A stretch of DNA of 29,278 nucleotides from a virus, in IMG/VR virus record IMGVR_UViG_3300036822_000050, positions 1 through 29,278 of that record. The stretch is one strand, 5' to 3'. Position 1 is the stretch's first letter; every line of letters begins with the position of its first letter. Made by a program: the position numbers and the translations under genes. Of the stretch, positions 7,874 to 16,119 are shown piece after piece. The notes beneath the pieces were generated by a model. It had not been told where the DNA came from and ran no database searches. It saw nothing but the letters and a program-made list of their open reading frames with translations.

Positions 7874-8475
7874 TCGACCTCGTGATTGCCAACCTGCGTG
7901 CCGGGTGCCCCCTGCTCGGTGGGCGCGTGGCCGGGGCGGCGGACTTCGCTGCTGGGTTGCGCAACTACAATGCCAACATGCTGTTGCCTGCCGCCTACGT
8001 GATCCCCCAGGCGCAGGACACCACCGGCAATCAGGTGATGACCGGACTAATCCAGGTGATCCACAAATCGGTTGCGGTGGTGGTGGAGTTCGATGCCCGC
8101 CCTGACCGGCGCGGTCAGGTGCCGGCCATGAACTATGACGCCATGGAGGCGGCGTTGTTCGCCTGCCTCATCAACTGGAAACCGGACCCTTGCCGGATGG
8201 CCAATGGCAAAGGGATGGCATTTGACGGTGCACGCTACCTGGACCTGGACCGTGCGCGGCTGTTCTACCAGTGGGAGTTCGCCGTCGATTGGCAGATCAC
8301 CGATGCCGACGGTGCCGGCCTTGGGGTGGTGGACCCGAACGCCGCCGACCTCCAGCAAATCGAGGTGGACGGGTTCAAGGTGCCGGTGGAGTCGGGCGAC
8401 CCACCTGCATTCGTCATTCCAATCCCGACCGGCGAGCCGCCATACCCGCCGCCGACTGATGGACCGTGGCCATAG
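7870..8475 (+). CDS. Tail terminator-like protein (Mu gp37-type)
   Basis: A 201-residue protein with a GTG start at 7870 overlapping the previous stop. It opens with IDLVIANLRAGCPLLGGRV, then LLPAAYVIP, and IHKSVAVVVEFDARPDRRGQ, a pattern seen in small tail-terminator proteins of Mu-like and other contractile phages, which cap the tail tube and join it to the head. The last third is Pro-rich. The following DUF2635 and sheath genes fix its place at the Mu gp37 position. Sequence resemblance is moderate, so the role rests partly on order. Confidence 0.75.
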   Translation: MIDLVIANLRAGCPLLGGRVAGAADFAAGLRNYNANMLLPAAYVIPQAQDTTGNQVMTGLIQVIHKSVAVVVEFDARPDRRGQVPAMNYDAMEAALFACLINWKPDPCRMANGKGMAFDGARYLDLDRARLFYQWEFAVDWQITDADGAGLGVVDPNAADLQQIEVDGFKVPVESGDPPAFVIPIPTGEPPYPPPTDGPWP

Positions 8476-8487
8476 GAGGACTGAGCA

Positions 8488-8664
8488 ATGCCGCACGTAA
8501 AGCCGGCACCAGGGCGAATGGTGCGCGATCCGGTGACGATGATACCGCTGCCCGAGGAAGGGGCGGACGTGCCTGATAGTTTCTTTTGGAAGCGTCGTTT
8601 GCGGGATGGCGATGTCGTGCTGACCGACGCGCCTAAGCCGCAGGAAGGGGAGGCCGCAGCGTGA
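8488..8664 (+). CDS. DUF2635 protein (Mu gp38-like)
   Basis: A 58-residue gene with a near-perfect ribosome site (AGGAGG, 11 bases before ATG 8488) and a GTGA overlap with the sheath gene. The N-terminus HVKPAPGRMVRDPVTMIPLP and the downstream FFWKRRLRDGDVVL match the DUF2635 pattern (VKPA.G..VRDP ... W.RRL.DGDV). This little protein always precedes the sheath gene in Mu-like tail clusters, where its role is unclear. Confidence 0.88.
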   Translation: MPHVKPAPGRMVRDPVTMIPLPEEGADVPDSFFWKRRLRDGDVVLTDAPKPQEGEAAA

Positions 8665-10130
8665 TAAACTTTACGCACTATCCCGACTCCAACCGGGTGC
8701 CCGGTGTCTACGTCGAGATGGACCCTTCACAGGCCAACGCCGCGACGGTGCTCCAGCGCAGCCTGTTGCTCGGTCAGATGCTGCCGACCGGCACCGCGAC
8801 ACCCGACGTGCCGGTGGAGGTCGGCTCCAAAGCCGACATTTACAGCCTGTGCGGTCAAGGCTCGATGCTCGCGACAATGGCGACGAACTACCTCACGGGT
8901 GACACGTTCGGTGACCTGTGGCTGTTGCCGGTGCTGGACAACCCTGCCGGCGTTGTCGCCGTCGGCACCATCACCATCACCGGACCTGCCACCGCAGCCG
9001 GCACGCTCAACTATTACATCGGCGGCGTGCTGGTGCAGATCGCCGTGGCAGCGGGTGACACCGAGACGGTGATTGCCACAAGGCTCGCGGCGGCAGTCAA
9101 CGCCAATCACGATCTGGCGGCTACCGCAAGCGAAGCCGCTGGTGTGGTGACCATGACGGCAAAGCACGCCGGGGCGAGTGGCAACGACATCGACATGCGC
9201 CTGAACTACCTGGGCGCACTCGGCGGCGAATACGGTGTGCCTGGGGTTGTCTCAACCTTCGGTGCGATGACCGCAGGCTCGGCCAATCCTGACATCACCG
9301 CCGCGCTGGCCAACCTCAGCGACAAGACATTTGATTTCATCGTGACCCCCTACGTCGACACCGCCAACCTCGATGCACTGAAAAACTTTCTGGATGACAT
9401 AACCGGGCGGTGGTCCTGGGAGCAGATGCTATACGGCGGCGCGTTCTCTGCCTTCCGTGGGACCCTCGGCGCGTGCACCGCATTCGGCAACACGCGCAAC
9501 GACCAGCACATGTCCATTATGTCGTTCTACGACAGTCCCGACCCGTCCTGGGTCTGGGCCGCGCAAGTCGGTGCCGCGTGTGCCAACTCGCTGCGCGTCG
9601 ACCCAGGCCTCCCGCTGCAATATATCACCACGCAACTCAAGGCCCCGCCGGTCGCGTCACGCTTCGACATCGGTGAGCGCAACACGTTGCTCTATGACGG
9701 GATGAGCACCTTTCGCACGGGCGATGATGGCAGCGTGACCATCGAGCGCATGTGCACGACCTATCAAAAGAACGCAGCCGGCGCGACCGATGACAGCTAC
9801 CTCGATACTGAAACCATGTATGGACTGATGTATGTGGCACGCGATCTGGCGAATTATCTGCTCACCAGATACGCGCGTAAAAAGCTGGTCAGTGACACCA
9901 CGCAAATCCTTGCCGGCTCCAACTGCGTCAACGCGCCGATGATTAAGGCCAGCGTGTGCGCAGAGTATCGTGCCCTGGAGGCTGGCGGCTATGTGCAGAA
10001 CAGCGCGCAATTCGCGGCTGGTGTGGTGGTGGAGAACGCCGGCAGTGGTCTGGTGAAAATCCTCGCGCCGGTCGATCTGGTCAATCAACTGCGGCAGATC
10101 GCCATTCTGCTCCAGTTCCGCAAATCATAA
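8661..10130 (+). CDS. Contractile tail sheath protein (Mu gp39/L-like)
   Basis: Forms the contractile outer tail. The 489-residue length is normal for Mu-type sheath. The N-terminus FTHYPDSNRVPGVYVEMDPS and a later LLGQMLPTGTA are sheath-like. The C-terminal third has the conserved FRTGDDGSVTIERMCTTYQ motif, DSYLDTETMYGLMYVARDL and a final LVNQLRQIAILLQFR. The GTG start at 8661 overlaps the DUF2635 stop. Its presence shows that the virion has a contractile (myovirus) tail although the head genes are of HK97 type. Confidence 0.95.
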   Translation: MINFTHYPDSNRVPGVYVEMDPSQANAATVLQRSLLLGQMLPTGTATPDVPVEVGSKADIYSLCGQGSMLATMATNYLTGDTFGDLWLLPVLDNPAGVVAVGTITITGPATAAGTLNYYIGGVLVQIAVAAGDTETVIATRLAAAVNANHDLAATASEAAGVVTMTAKHAGASGNDIDMRLNYLGALGGEYGVPGVVSTFGAMTAGSANPDITAALANLSDKTFDFIVTPYVDTANLDALKNFLDDITGRWSWEQMLYGGAFSAFRGTLGACTAFGNTRNDQHMSIMSFYDSPDPSWVWAAQVGAACANSLRVDPGLPLQYITTQLKAPPVASRFDIGERNTLLYDGMSTFRTGDDGSVTIERMCTTYQKNAAGATDDSYLDTETMYGLMYVARDLANYLLTRYARKKLVSDTTQILAGSNCVNAPMIKASVCAEYRALEAGGYVQNSAQFAAGVVVENAGSGLVKILAPVDLVNQLRQIAILLQFRKS

Positions 10131-10140
10131 GGGGGGCCTC

Positions 10141-10464
10141 ATGGCGACCACACAAATCAGCAACCAAACGCCGTTCGGTGGGATGACCAACCGGCTGACG
10201 GCGCAAATCATCTCGGCCAACACCGCCATGCGCAGGTTGCAGGAGGCCATCGCCACGGCGTCGAGCGGCTACACCGGGGTTGATGGCACGCAATTCGAGG
10301 GACCGGCTGGCCTGTTCGGCGTCGTCGCTGATCCTGAGACGCCAGGGCAGAAAGGGACGGACTACGCCTACGCCGTCAACCAACTGGCGGCGACCTGGGC
10401 GACGTTCTGGGATGCGGCCACGCCGTATCTGGAGCAGATCGACAATGGCTCCATGGCGATGTAG
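10141..10464 (+). CDS. Hypothetical tail-region protein between sheath and tube
   Basis: A 107-residue protein starting at ATG 10141 after a strong ribosome site (AAGGGGGG). It has a helical N-terminal part (MTNRLTAQIISANTAMRRLQ), then EAIATASSGYTGVDGTQFEG and an aromatic end. No membrane segment or known motif is visible. Mu has no gene between sheath (gp39) and tube (gp40), so this is an insertion relative to Mu. It could be a minor tail component; I do not recognise the family. Confidence 0.75.
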   Translation: MATTQISNQTPFGGMTNRLTAQIISANTAMRRLQEAIATASSGYTGVDGTQFEGPAGLFGVVADPETPGQKGTDYAYAVNQLAATWATFWDAATPYLEQIDNGSMAM

Positions 10465-10768
10465 CGGCGCGCTCGTTCTGTGCGTGCTCCTGGCAGACTG
10501 CGCCGGGATCAATGGCGTTCTCGATCAGATTAGCCGCACTGGAGCCGCGCCCGTCGTGCGTGGCACCGATGGCGGTTCGGCCTCCCTGGTGTTGATCGTC
10601 TGTCCGCGCACCGCTGCCGGCATCGAGGCAGCGCAAGCAGTGCTCGATCGCATGATCGAATACGGCGCAGAGATTGTGCTGGCGCGCGGCGGCGGCTCCG
10701 CAAAGCTGACCATTGATGCCTGTCCTGCCGGCATAGCGTCGGCTCCACCGCAGCGAATGAGGAAATGA
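10445..10768 (+). CDS. Exported lipoprotein-like hypothetical protein
   Basis: ATG 10445 lies inside the 3' end of the preceding gene (20-base overlap). The 107-residue product begins with a short signal-like segment: basic residue Arg 5, a hydrophobic core ALVLCVLLA, then DCAG, so Cys 19 could be a lipobox cysteine, although Asp at the -1 position is not standard. After it come IVCPRTAAGIEAAQAVLDRM and ILARGGGSAKLTIDAC, a small alpha/beta-looking domain with several cysteines. A secreted protein within a tail operon suggests a moron, a superinfection-related lipoprotein or a lysis helper, none shown by sequence. The frame is open farther upstream, but homology cannot settle the start. Confidence 0.65.
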   Translation: MAPWRCSGALVLCVLLADCAGINGVLDQISRTGAAPVVRGTDGGSASLVLIVCPRTAAGIEAAQAVLDRMIEYGAEIVLARGGGSAKLTIDACPAGIASAPPQRMRK

Positions 10769-10771
10769 ACA

Positions 10772-11146
10772 ATGGCAACGTGTGAACGTCTCGCCGGCAT
10801 CACCGGCCTGACGATTGACGGCAACGCTTACATGGTGGTGAGCGACGTAACGTGGTCACCGGCACGCTGGAAGCGTGAAACCCTGGTCGGCCTCGATGCC
10901 GTGCATGGGTTCAGCGAAGTGCCCTCGCAGGGACACATCGAGGCCACCTTGCGTGACAGCGGCGACATCACCGTGGGCGACTTCAACGAAATGCGCTGCG
11001 TCGAGGTGCTGGTCACCCTGGCGAATGGCAAGGTCGTCGGCGGTGCCAACATGTGGAACACCGCCGCGCTGGAGGTGAGGGCCGCCGAGGGCACGTTCCA
11101 AGTGCGCTTCGACGGCACCGATGTATCGGAGACGTTCAGTGGGTGA
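10772..11146 (+). CDS. Tail tube protein (Mu gp40/M-like)
   Basis: A 124-residue tube subunit through which DNA passes; the sheath contracts around it. The sequence follows the Mu-type tube family: LAGITGLTIDGNAYMVVSDV near the N-terminus, then VHGFSEVPSQGHIEATLRD, DFNEMRCVEVLVTLANGKVV and the end GTFQVRFDGTDVSETF. Starts at ATG 10772 with GAGGAA upstream. The stop overlaps the chaperone GTG start by eight bases. Confidence 0.92.
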   Translation: MATCERLAGITGLTIDGNAYMVVSDVTWSPARWKRETLVGLDAVHGFSEVPSQGHIEATLRDSGDITVGDFNEMRCVEVLVTLANGKVVGGANMWNTAALEVRAAEGTFQVRFDGTDVSETFSG

Positions 11147-11492
11147 GACGCAGACGATAAGCGGCAACGGCGTGGACCTGGACAGCCTGGAGCCGATTGA
11201 GGTCGAGCCGGAGCGCGTCCGGGACATGGCGATTGATGTCAAATGGAAGGCGCAGCACATCACCCGTTTGCATTTGTGTGAGCCGACCGGCGCGCAATTT
11301 GAAAAGGCGCTGGTGGAGATTGCACGCGGCGATGACCCGCACTCCATCCAGCGGTTCAAAATCACTTTGATTGCCCAGGTCGCCAAGGTGCCGCGTGAGG
11401 TGGTGGAGGCCATGCCGATTTCACAAATCGAGGAAGCAGCGGATTTTTTAGCGCCCTTGTTGCCCGGTGGCCGGCGAACTGGCGCGACCTAG
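11139..11492 (+). CDS. Tail assembly chaperone, short form (Mu gp41-like)
   Basis: The 0-frame product is 117 residues from GTG 11139, the start that overlaps the tube gene; the frame is open to ATG 11121 upstream. It is acidic at the start (DLDSLEPIEVEPERVRDMAI) and then resembles Mu gp41-type chaperones (LCEPTGAQFEKALVEIARG, LIAQVAKVPREVVEAMPISQ). It lies exactly between tube and tape-measure genes, where tailed phages encode a chaperone pair made by ribosomal frameshifting. It is expected to coat the tape measure during tail assembly. A slippery site near its end gives the long form described separately. Confidence 0.88.
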   Translation: MGETQTISGNGVDLDSLEPIEVEPERVRDMAIDVKWKAQHITRLHLCEPTGAQFEKALVEIARGDDPHSIQRFKITLIAQVAKVPREVVEAMPISQIEEAADFLAPLLPGGRRTGAT

Positions 11493-11629
11493 TCGCTGAC
11501 CTGACTCGCTGGTGGCAGTGGGGGCCGCATGACGGTTTCAACCTCACCGGCACGCAACTGATGTGGTGGCTGGAGCAAGCACACCGCATCGCTGACCGGG
11601 AGCGCGACATGAGGGAACAGGGCAGGTAG
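11139..11629 (+). CDS. Tail assembly chaperone, long form by -1 frameshift
   Basis: If the ribosome slips back one base on T TTT TTA (11444-11450), codons continue from AGC 11450-11452 in the -1 frame to TAG 11627-11629. The product has 104 residues of the short form plus 59 more. The extension reads SALVARWPANWRDLVADLTR, then WWQWGPHDGF, and LMWWLEQAHRIADRERDMR, a Trp-rich end like those of long-form chaperones in Mu-like and other phages. This frame has no start codon with a ribosome site of its own, so it is otherwise unexplained coding space. The stop overlaps the tape-measure GTG start. Frameshifting is inferred, not measured. Confidence 0.85.
11444..11450 (+). other. -1 ribosomal frameshift slippery heptamer T TTT TTA
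   Basis: The 0-frame codons are GAT TTT TTA, so the heptamer has the X XXY YYZ form and permits both tRNAs to re-pair in the -1 frame. An AGGA sequence at 11431-11434 lies 9 bases upstream, the placement that stimulates -1 slipping in bacterial dnaX. A small hairpin (11470-11474 with 11479-11483) follows at a distance of 19 bases, which is longer than usual. Confidence 0.85.
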
Positions 11630-13620
11630 TGGCCGGCTACAGCGTCACCTATTCAGTCGTCGATAATGCCACCAAGCAAATCGACCAGATCAACCGCCGC
11701 ATCACCCAGATGCGTGCGCCGGTCGAGCGCATGGGCAAATCCTTGTCGCGGTTCGTTGACGTGTCTGGTCTGCGCAAGGTGGGTGATGCATTCGGCTGGA
11801 TCGCACGCTCGGCGGCTGGCGCATTCCGCTCCATCGTCGCCATCGTGCCGGCCCTGGGTGCCATCACCAGCGCCGCAACCATTGCCGGGATGGCGAAGCT
11901 GGTCGGGCATTTCGCTGAATGGGGCGCGACCCTCCAGACCAACGCCCATCAACTCGACATCAATGCAGACCAATTGCAAAGACTGGAGCACGCCACCAGC
12001 CGTGCCGGCGGGTCCGCCGAGGATATGGTGTCATCCCTCAAGGCGCTGCAAAAGGCCCAGGCCGACTCGATCGTATCCGGTGGTCCTGCCCTGGCGGCAT
12101 TCAACGAGTTGCATATCAGCGCACGGGACGCGAACGGCCAGCTAAAATCCACGCCGCAGCTACTGGGCGAAGTGCTCAAGGGGCTGGACAAATACCCGCA
12201 GGGAGCCGACCGCGCCCGCATTGCCGGTGCGTTGCTGGGTGATGAGCAAGGCAAGCTCTATGAGGCATTCCGCCTGAGCGGCAAATCCTACGAAGAATGG
12301 GTTGCCGCCGAGGCAGACCACCCGATCTTGAGCAAGGAGCAGCTTGAGGGACTGAACCAATACCGCCTTGCGATGGCAGGGCTGACAACGACGTTCGGCG
12401 GACTGGGTGAGCAGATCAGTGCGACGTTGGCGAAGAACCTGACGCCGTTCCTAAAGCACCTCGACGACTTCGTGCAGAAGCACCAGCCTGAGATACTTGC
12501 CGCCATCGACGCCATCTCCACCCGGTTCGGCAACTGGCTGAGCGATCCCAGCACCTGGGCAGCATTTGAACAGGGCGCGCATGATGTGGTCACCGCGCTT
12601 AAGCTGGTGATCGACAACCTGGACACGATCACCACAATGGCCGAGGTGATCGCCGGCATCTTCGCCGCCAAGTGGGCACTCGGCATCGTCGGCTCCATTG
12701 CCCAGGTGGTCACCGCGATTGGCACAGTCAGCGGCGGCACCGCCGCAGCCGCAGCCGGTGGCACAGGATTACTCGGCGCACTGGGGAGTGTCGCTATCGT
12801 CGCGAGTGCTCTTGGGGCGGCGGCTCTCGTCCACAAAGGGCTGGAAAAGGGCAGCGACTACGTTGAGGGCAAGGTGTTCGGCGAGGATCGCGTCGAAGGC
12901 CGCAAGCAGATGCAGGAGCAGGGGGCCAGTCAGTTCTGGGGCGCTCTGGGTGACCTGGGCCGGCGCATGTGGAATGGACCGGAGGCCATCCAGCGCCAGT
13001 CCATGAACCTGCCCGAAGCGACGGTGCAACGTGGGGCCGCGATCCGGGACAAACTGGCGACCGATCTCAACCTCACGCCCGCCCAGGCCTCAGGCATCGT
13101 CGGCAACCTGCAAGCAGAGTCGGGCCTCAAGGCTGTCCAGGAGCGCAACCCGATCGGTGGTGGGCGCGGCGGCTTCGGCTGGGCACAGTGGACCGGACCA
13201 CGCCGCCGCGAGTTTGAGGCCTACGCCAAAGAGCAACACCTGGACCCGAAAAGCGACGAGGCGAATTATGGTTTCTTGTTGAAGGAGCTTAAGTCGCCGG
13301 AATACGCAGCCATGCTGGCCAAGCTCCGCGCGCAACAGGGGAGCCAAGCGGCGCAAACCTCTGCCGCCATTGTCGAGCATGACTATGAGCGCCCAGCGGT
13401 CAGCAATGCCGGGACCAGGATGAGCATGGCGGGACAGATCGCAGCCGGCCCGCCCGCTGCGCCACCACCGCCAGCCGGCACCATCAACGGCGCGGTCGAT
13501 GTCTCGATCACCCACTCCAACCCGCCGCCCGATGCGACGGTCACTGCCAAGGGCAGCGGTTCCGTCAACGTGCAACCGCTGCGCACCGAGCGGCCCCAGG
13601 TGAATTTTAGCGACGTATGA
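11629..13620 (+). CDS. Tail tape measure protein with C-terminal lysozyme-like domain
   Basis: A 663-residue protein; its length sets tail length, so the tail should be fairly short. Residues 1-300 are mostly helical (TKQIDQINRRITQMRAPVER at 16-35). Hydrophobic stretches lie at about 66-95 and 340-400 (GIVGSIAQVVTAIGTVSGG, then LLGALGSVAIVASALGAAAL). Residues about 480-590 match phage tail lysozymes: LTPAQASGIVGNLQAESGLK with likely catalytic Glu 497, GGRGGFGWAQWTGPRR, and an end with EHDYERP. The lysozyme part probably opens the peptidoglycan during DNA entry. The end is Pro/Ala-rich. GTG 11629 overlaps the chaperone stop; the 3' end overlaps the next gene in ATGA. Confidence 0.92.
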   Translation: MAGYSVTYSVVDNATKQIDQINRRITQMRAPVERMGKSLSRFVDVSGLRKVGDAFGWIARSAAGAFRSIVAIVPALGAITSAATIAGMAKLVGHFAEWGATLQTNAHQLDINADQLQRLEHATSRAGGSAEDMVSSLKALQKAQADSIVSGGPALAAFNELHISARDANGQLKSTPQLLGEVLKGLDKYPQGADRARIAGALLGDEQGKLYEAFRLSGKSYEEWVAAEADHPILSKEQLEGLNQYRLAMAGLTTTFGGLGEQISATLAKNLTPFLKHLDDFVQKHQPEILAAIDAISTRFGNWLSDPSTWAAFEQGAHDVVTALKLVIDNLDTITTMAEVIAGIFAAKWALGIVGSIAQVVTAIGTVSGGTAAAAAGGTGLLGALGSVAIVASALGAAALVHKGLEKGSDYVEGKVFGEDRVEGRKQMQEQGASQFWGALGDLGRRMWNGPEAIQRQSMNLPEATVQRGAAIRDKLATDLNLTPAQASGIVGNLQAESGLKAVQERNPIGGGRGGFGWAQWTGPRRREFEAYAKEQHLDPKSDEANYGFLLKELKSPEYAAMLAKLRAQQGSQAAQTSAAIVEHDYERPAVSNAGTRMSMAGQIAAGPPAAPPPPAGTINGAVDVSITHSNPPPDATVTAKGSGSVNVQPLRTERPQVNFSDV

Positions 13621-14420
13621 GCGGATCAACCGGCCCCCTTCCTGCGCTGCCCGGACTGGGCAGGATCATCGACAACTCCGGCCAGTCATGGTCCGCCAGC
13701 GAATGGTGGCTCCAGCTACAGCCGGGATCATGGCGCGGCGTTGGGTTCGTCATGGATACCGCCGAGACACGCGCCGGTCGCCGGGTGGCCATCCACGAAT
13801 ATCCCTACCGCGACACCGCCTGGGTGGAGGACCTGGGCAAACTGCCCCGCCGCTTCGCGATGCAGGCATTCCTCGTCGGGGATGATGTCTACTCCCAGCG
13901 TGACGCCATGGTGGCGGCGTGTGAGCAGGCAGGCTCGGGCACCCTGGTGCACCCGACCCTCGGCAGTGCCGAATGCGTCCTGCTCGACTTCGCCGTGTCT
14001 GACCGCCGCGAGCGGGGCCGGGTGGTGGAGGTTACCTTTAACTTCCTCCAGGCCAGCGCCGCGCGCCTCCCGGTCACCACGCAGTCGAGCTTGGCGGCAG
14101 TCAACGTCGCGATCGGGCACGTCAACGCCGCGATGGGGGCAGACCTGGGGACCGCGATGCTGGCGGGCCGGGTGCCCCAGGTGGCAACCAACGTCGCCGG
14201 CTACACCAACATGGCCATCGCCAGCGTCAATGATGCCACCCGTGCGCTCAATGCGGTGCGTGGTCTGGCCGGCTACTATGGGCGCTATGCCGGTGGCCGG
14301 CGCGCTGACCTGTTGCCTGCCGCCTCCACCGTCCAGAGCGTCCTGAGTGATGCCACGGTGAGCCGCACGGCTGTCCTCAGGGCAGCAGCGAGCGTGGGCA
14401 CCCTGGCGGGCCTCCTGTGA
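13617..14420 (+). CDS. Tail/DNA circulation protein, N-terminal part (Mu gp43/N-like)
   Basis: A 267-residue protein of the DNA_circ_N type. Its N-terminal half shows the family pattern: SWRGVGFVMDTAETRAGRRV, HEYPYRDTAWVEDLGKLPRR, FLVGDDVYSQRDAMVAACEQ, GTLVHPTLG, ending near EVTFNFLQA (about residue 142). In Mu this gene product is a tail component near the baseplate. The second half here is Ala/Asn/Val-rich and helical and stops early: intact relatives continue into a domain that is found in the next gene. ATGA overlap with the tape measure gene and GTGA with the next. Confidence 0.88.
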   Translation: MSGSTGPLPALPGLGRIIDNSGQSWSASEWWLQLQPGSWRGVGFVMDTAETRAGRRVAIHEYPYRDTAWVEDLGKLPRRFAMQAFLVGDDVYSQRDAMVAACEQAGSGTLVHPTLGSAECVLLDFAVSDRRERGRVVEVTFNFLQASAARLPVTTQSSLAAVNVAIGHVNAAMGADLGTAMLAGRVPQVATNVAGYTNMAIASVNDATRALNAVRGLAGYYGRYAGGRRADLLPAASTVQSVLSDATVSRTAVLRAAASVGTLAGLL

Positions 14421-14983
14421 CCACCGCTAGTGACGACTTCACCAACGCCGCCACCGCGCTCGCACAGGCGATTGGCGATGCCGTCAACGACCCTGCCGAT
14501 GCCGTGCGCCTGCTGCTGCCACTGACTGCCTGGGTGCCGCCAGCCATTGCTGGACAGGGACCGCTCGCGGCCAGGGCGCGGCTCGCCCAGGCGGCGATTG
14601 CCGACACTCTCAGAACGGCAGCGTGCGCCGCCCTGGGATCGGCCACGCTGGCGTATAATCCGGTGAGCTACCAAGACGCCCAGGCGGTCCGAAAGCTGGT
14701 GTGCGATGCCCTGGACGCCCAGGCGACCCGGTGTGCCGATGCCGGTCGCAGCACCAGCTACGAGGCCTTGCGGGAGTTGCGCGCGGCGGTCGCCGCTGAC
14801 CTTGCCATCAGGGGCGCGAATCTGGCGTGGCTGGTGGAGGTGGTCACCCTGCAATCAGTGCCCTCGCTGGCTGAGGCCTGGGCGCTCTACCAGGACACCA
14901 CACGCGAGCCGCAGCTTGCCGCCTCAGCCGACGCGCCGCATCCGCTGTTCATGCCGACCAGCTATCCGGCCCTGAACCAATGA
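14417..14983 (+). CDS. Split C-terminal part of Mu gp43-like protein
   Basis: A 188-residue protein from GTG 14417. The sequence is Ala-rich and helical. From about residue 105 it resembles the C-terminal end of gp43/DNA-circulation proteins: YEALRELRAAVAADLAIRGA, EVVTLQSVPSLAEAWALYQD, TREPQLAASADAPHPLFMP (compare A.RLY.D..R...L......HP.F.P in intact relatives). It therefore probably completes the preceding protein as a separate chain. No frame damage is visible at the joint: the two genes meet in a GTGA overlap, as elsewhere in the operon. The assignment is inference from memory of the family. Confidence 0.75.
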   Translation: MTTASDDFTNAATALAQAIGDAVNDPADAVRLLLPLTAWVPPAIAGQGPLAARARLAQAAIADTLRTAACAALGSATLAYNPVSYQDAQAVRKLVCDALDAQATRCADAGRSTSYEALRELRAAVAADLAIRGANLAWLVEVVTLQSVPSLAEAWALYQDTTREPQLAASADAPHPLFMPTSYPALNQ

Positions 14984-16119
14984 CCACCGACGACACTTTG
15001 ACGCTCCAGGTGGGCAATCAGGTCCTGTCCGGGTGGCAACGGGTGAGCGTAACGCGCTCGATGGACGACTTTCCGGCGAAATTCGACCTGGAATTGACCG
15101 AAAAGTATCCGGCAACCACCGATGTGGATATTCAGCCGGGGCAACCGTGCACCGTCTCAATCGGCGGCGATCTGGTGCTGACCGGCTACGTCGACCGCTA
15201 CGGGGCCTCATTGTCGGGCTCAATGCACACGATCCGCGTCCAGGGTCGCAGCAAGTCATCGGATCTTGTGGACTGCTCGGCCTTCACCGGCTCCATCGAC
15301 CATCCGCAAACCCAGGTGCGCAACAGTGCCACCCTGCAAATCGCGCGCATCCTGGCGGAACCGTATGGCGTGACCATCAACAGCCTTGCCGGCGACGGCA
15401 CCAGCGTCCCGCAATTCAATCTCAACCTGGGCGAGACGGTGTGGGAGGTGATCGACCGCCTGCTCCGCATCAGCGGATTCGTCGCCTATGACATGCCGGA
15501 TGGCAGTGTGATGTTCGCGCGTGCCGGCACCGAGAGCATGGCATCGGGCTTTCATGTGGGCGAGAACGTGGAGGCCGCCGACGTGACCTATTCGATGGAT
15601 CAGAGGTTCTCGGACTACGAAGGCCATTTCCTGTCAGTGATGGGCTACGTCACCGATCCAGGCGTCAACGCCACCCAGGTCGGCCCAGTGGTGCACGATG
15701 CCGGCGTGCCGCGCTTCCGCAAACGCTTCGTCGTCTCTGAGCAGATGAGCGATGGCGAGAGCATTGCCGGCCTGCGTGCCAAGTGGGAATGCAACCGACG
15801 CCAGGGCCGGTCGCAGCAATTCAACGTCGTCGCCGACTCCTGGAGGGACACCGCTGGAGCACTCTGGGCACCGAACCACCTTGCCCCGATTGACGCGACC
15901 GTGCTCAAGCTGGGTCCCAGCAACTGGCTGATCGGCGGTGTGACCTATACGCGCGATGAGAACGGCCAGCACGCACAACTCACCCTCATGCCGCCCTCGG
16001 CGTTTGATCCAGAGCCAACCGTGGCGGTCCCAGTGATGCCGCTGCTCCAGCACATCGACGGCATCAACCCGACCGCGCCGAACGCGCCCAAGGCCACACC
16101 AGAGGTCGTCGCGACGTGA
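14980..16119 (+). CDS. Baseplate hub protein (Mu gp44/P-like)
   Basis: A 379-residue protein of the late-control-D/Mu gp44 type that forms the hub on which the spike sits. Signals: [75 protein letters not shown] (about residues 88-105), then an [13 protein letters not shown] helix and [20 protein letters not shown]. The end contains [20 protein letters not shown] and [20 protein letters not shown], as in gp44 relatives. ATGA overlap upstream and GTGA downstream place it between gp43-like and gp45-like genes as in Mu. Confidence 0.92.
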   Translation: MTTDDTLTLQVGNQVLSGWQRVSVTRSMDDFPAKFDLELTEKYPATTDVDIQPGQPCTVSIGGDLVLTGYVDRYGASLSGSMHTIRVQGRSKSSDLVDCSAFTGSIDHPQTQVRNSATLQIARILAEPYGVTINSLAGDGTSVPQFNLNLGETVWEVIDRLLRISGFVAYDMPDGSVMFARAGTESMASGFHVGENVEAADVTYSMDQRFSDYEGHFLSVMGYVTDPGVNATQVGPVVHDAGVPRFRKRFVVSEQMSDGESIAGLRAKWECNRRQGRSQQFNVVADSWRDTAGALWAPNHLAPIDATVLKLGPSNWLIGGVTYTRDENGQHAQLTLMPPSAFDPEPTVAVPVMPLLQHIDGINPTAPNAPKATPEVVAT

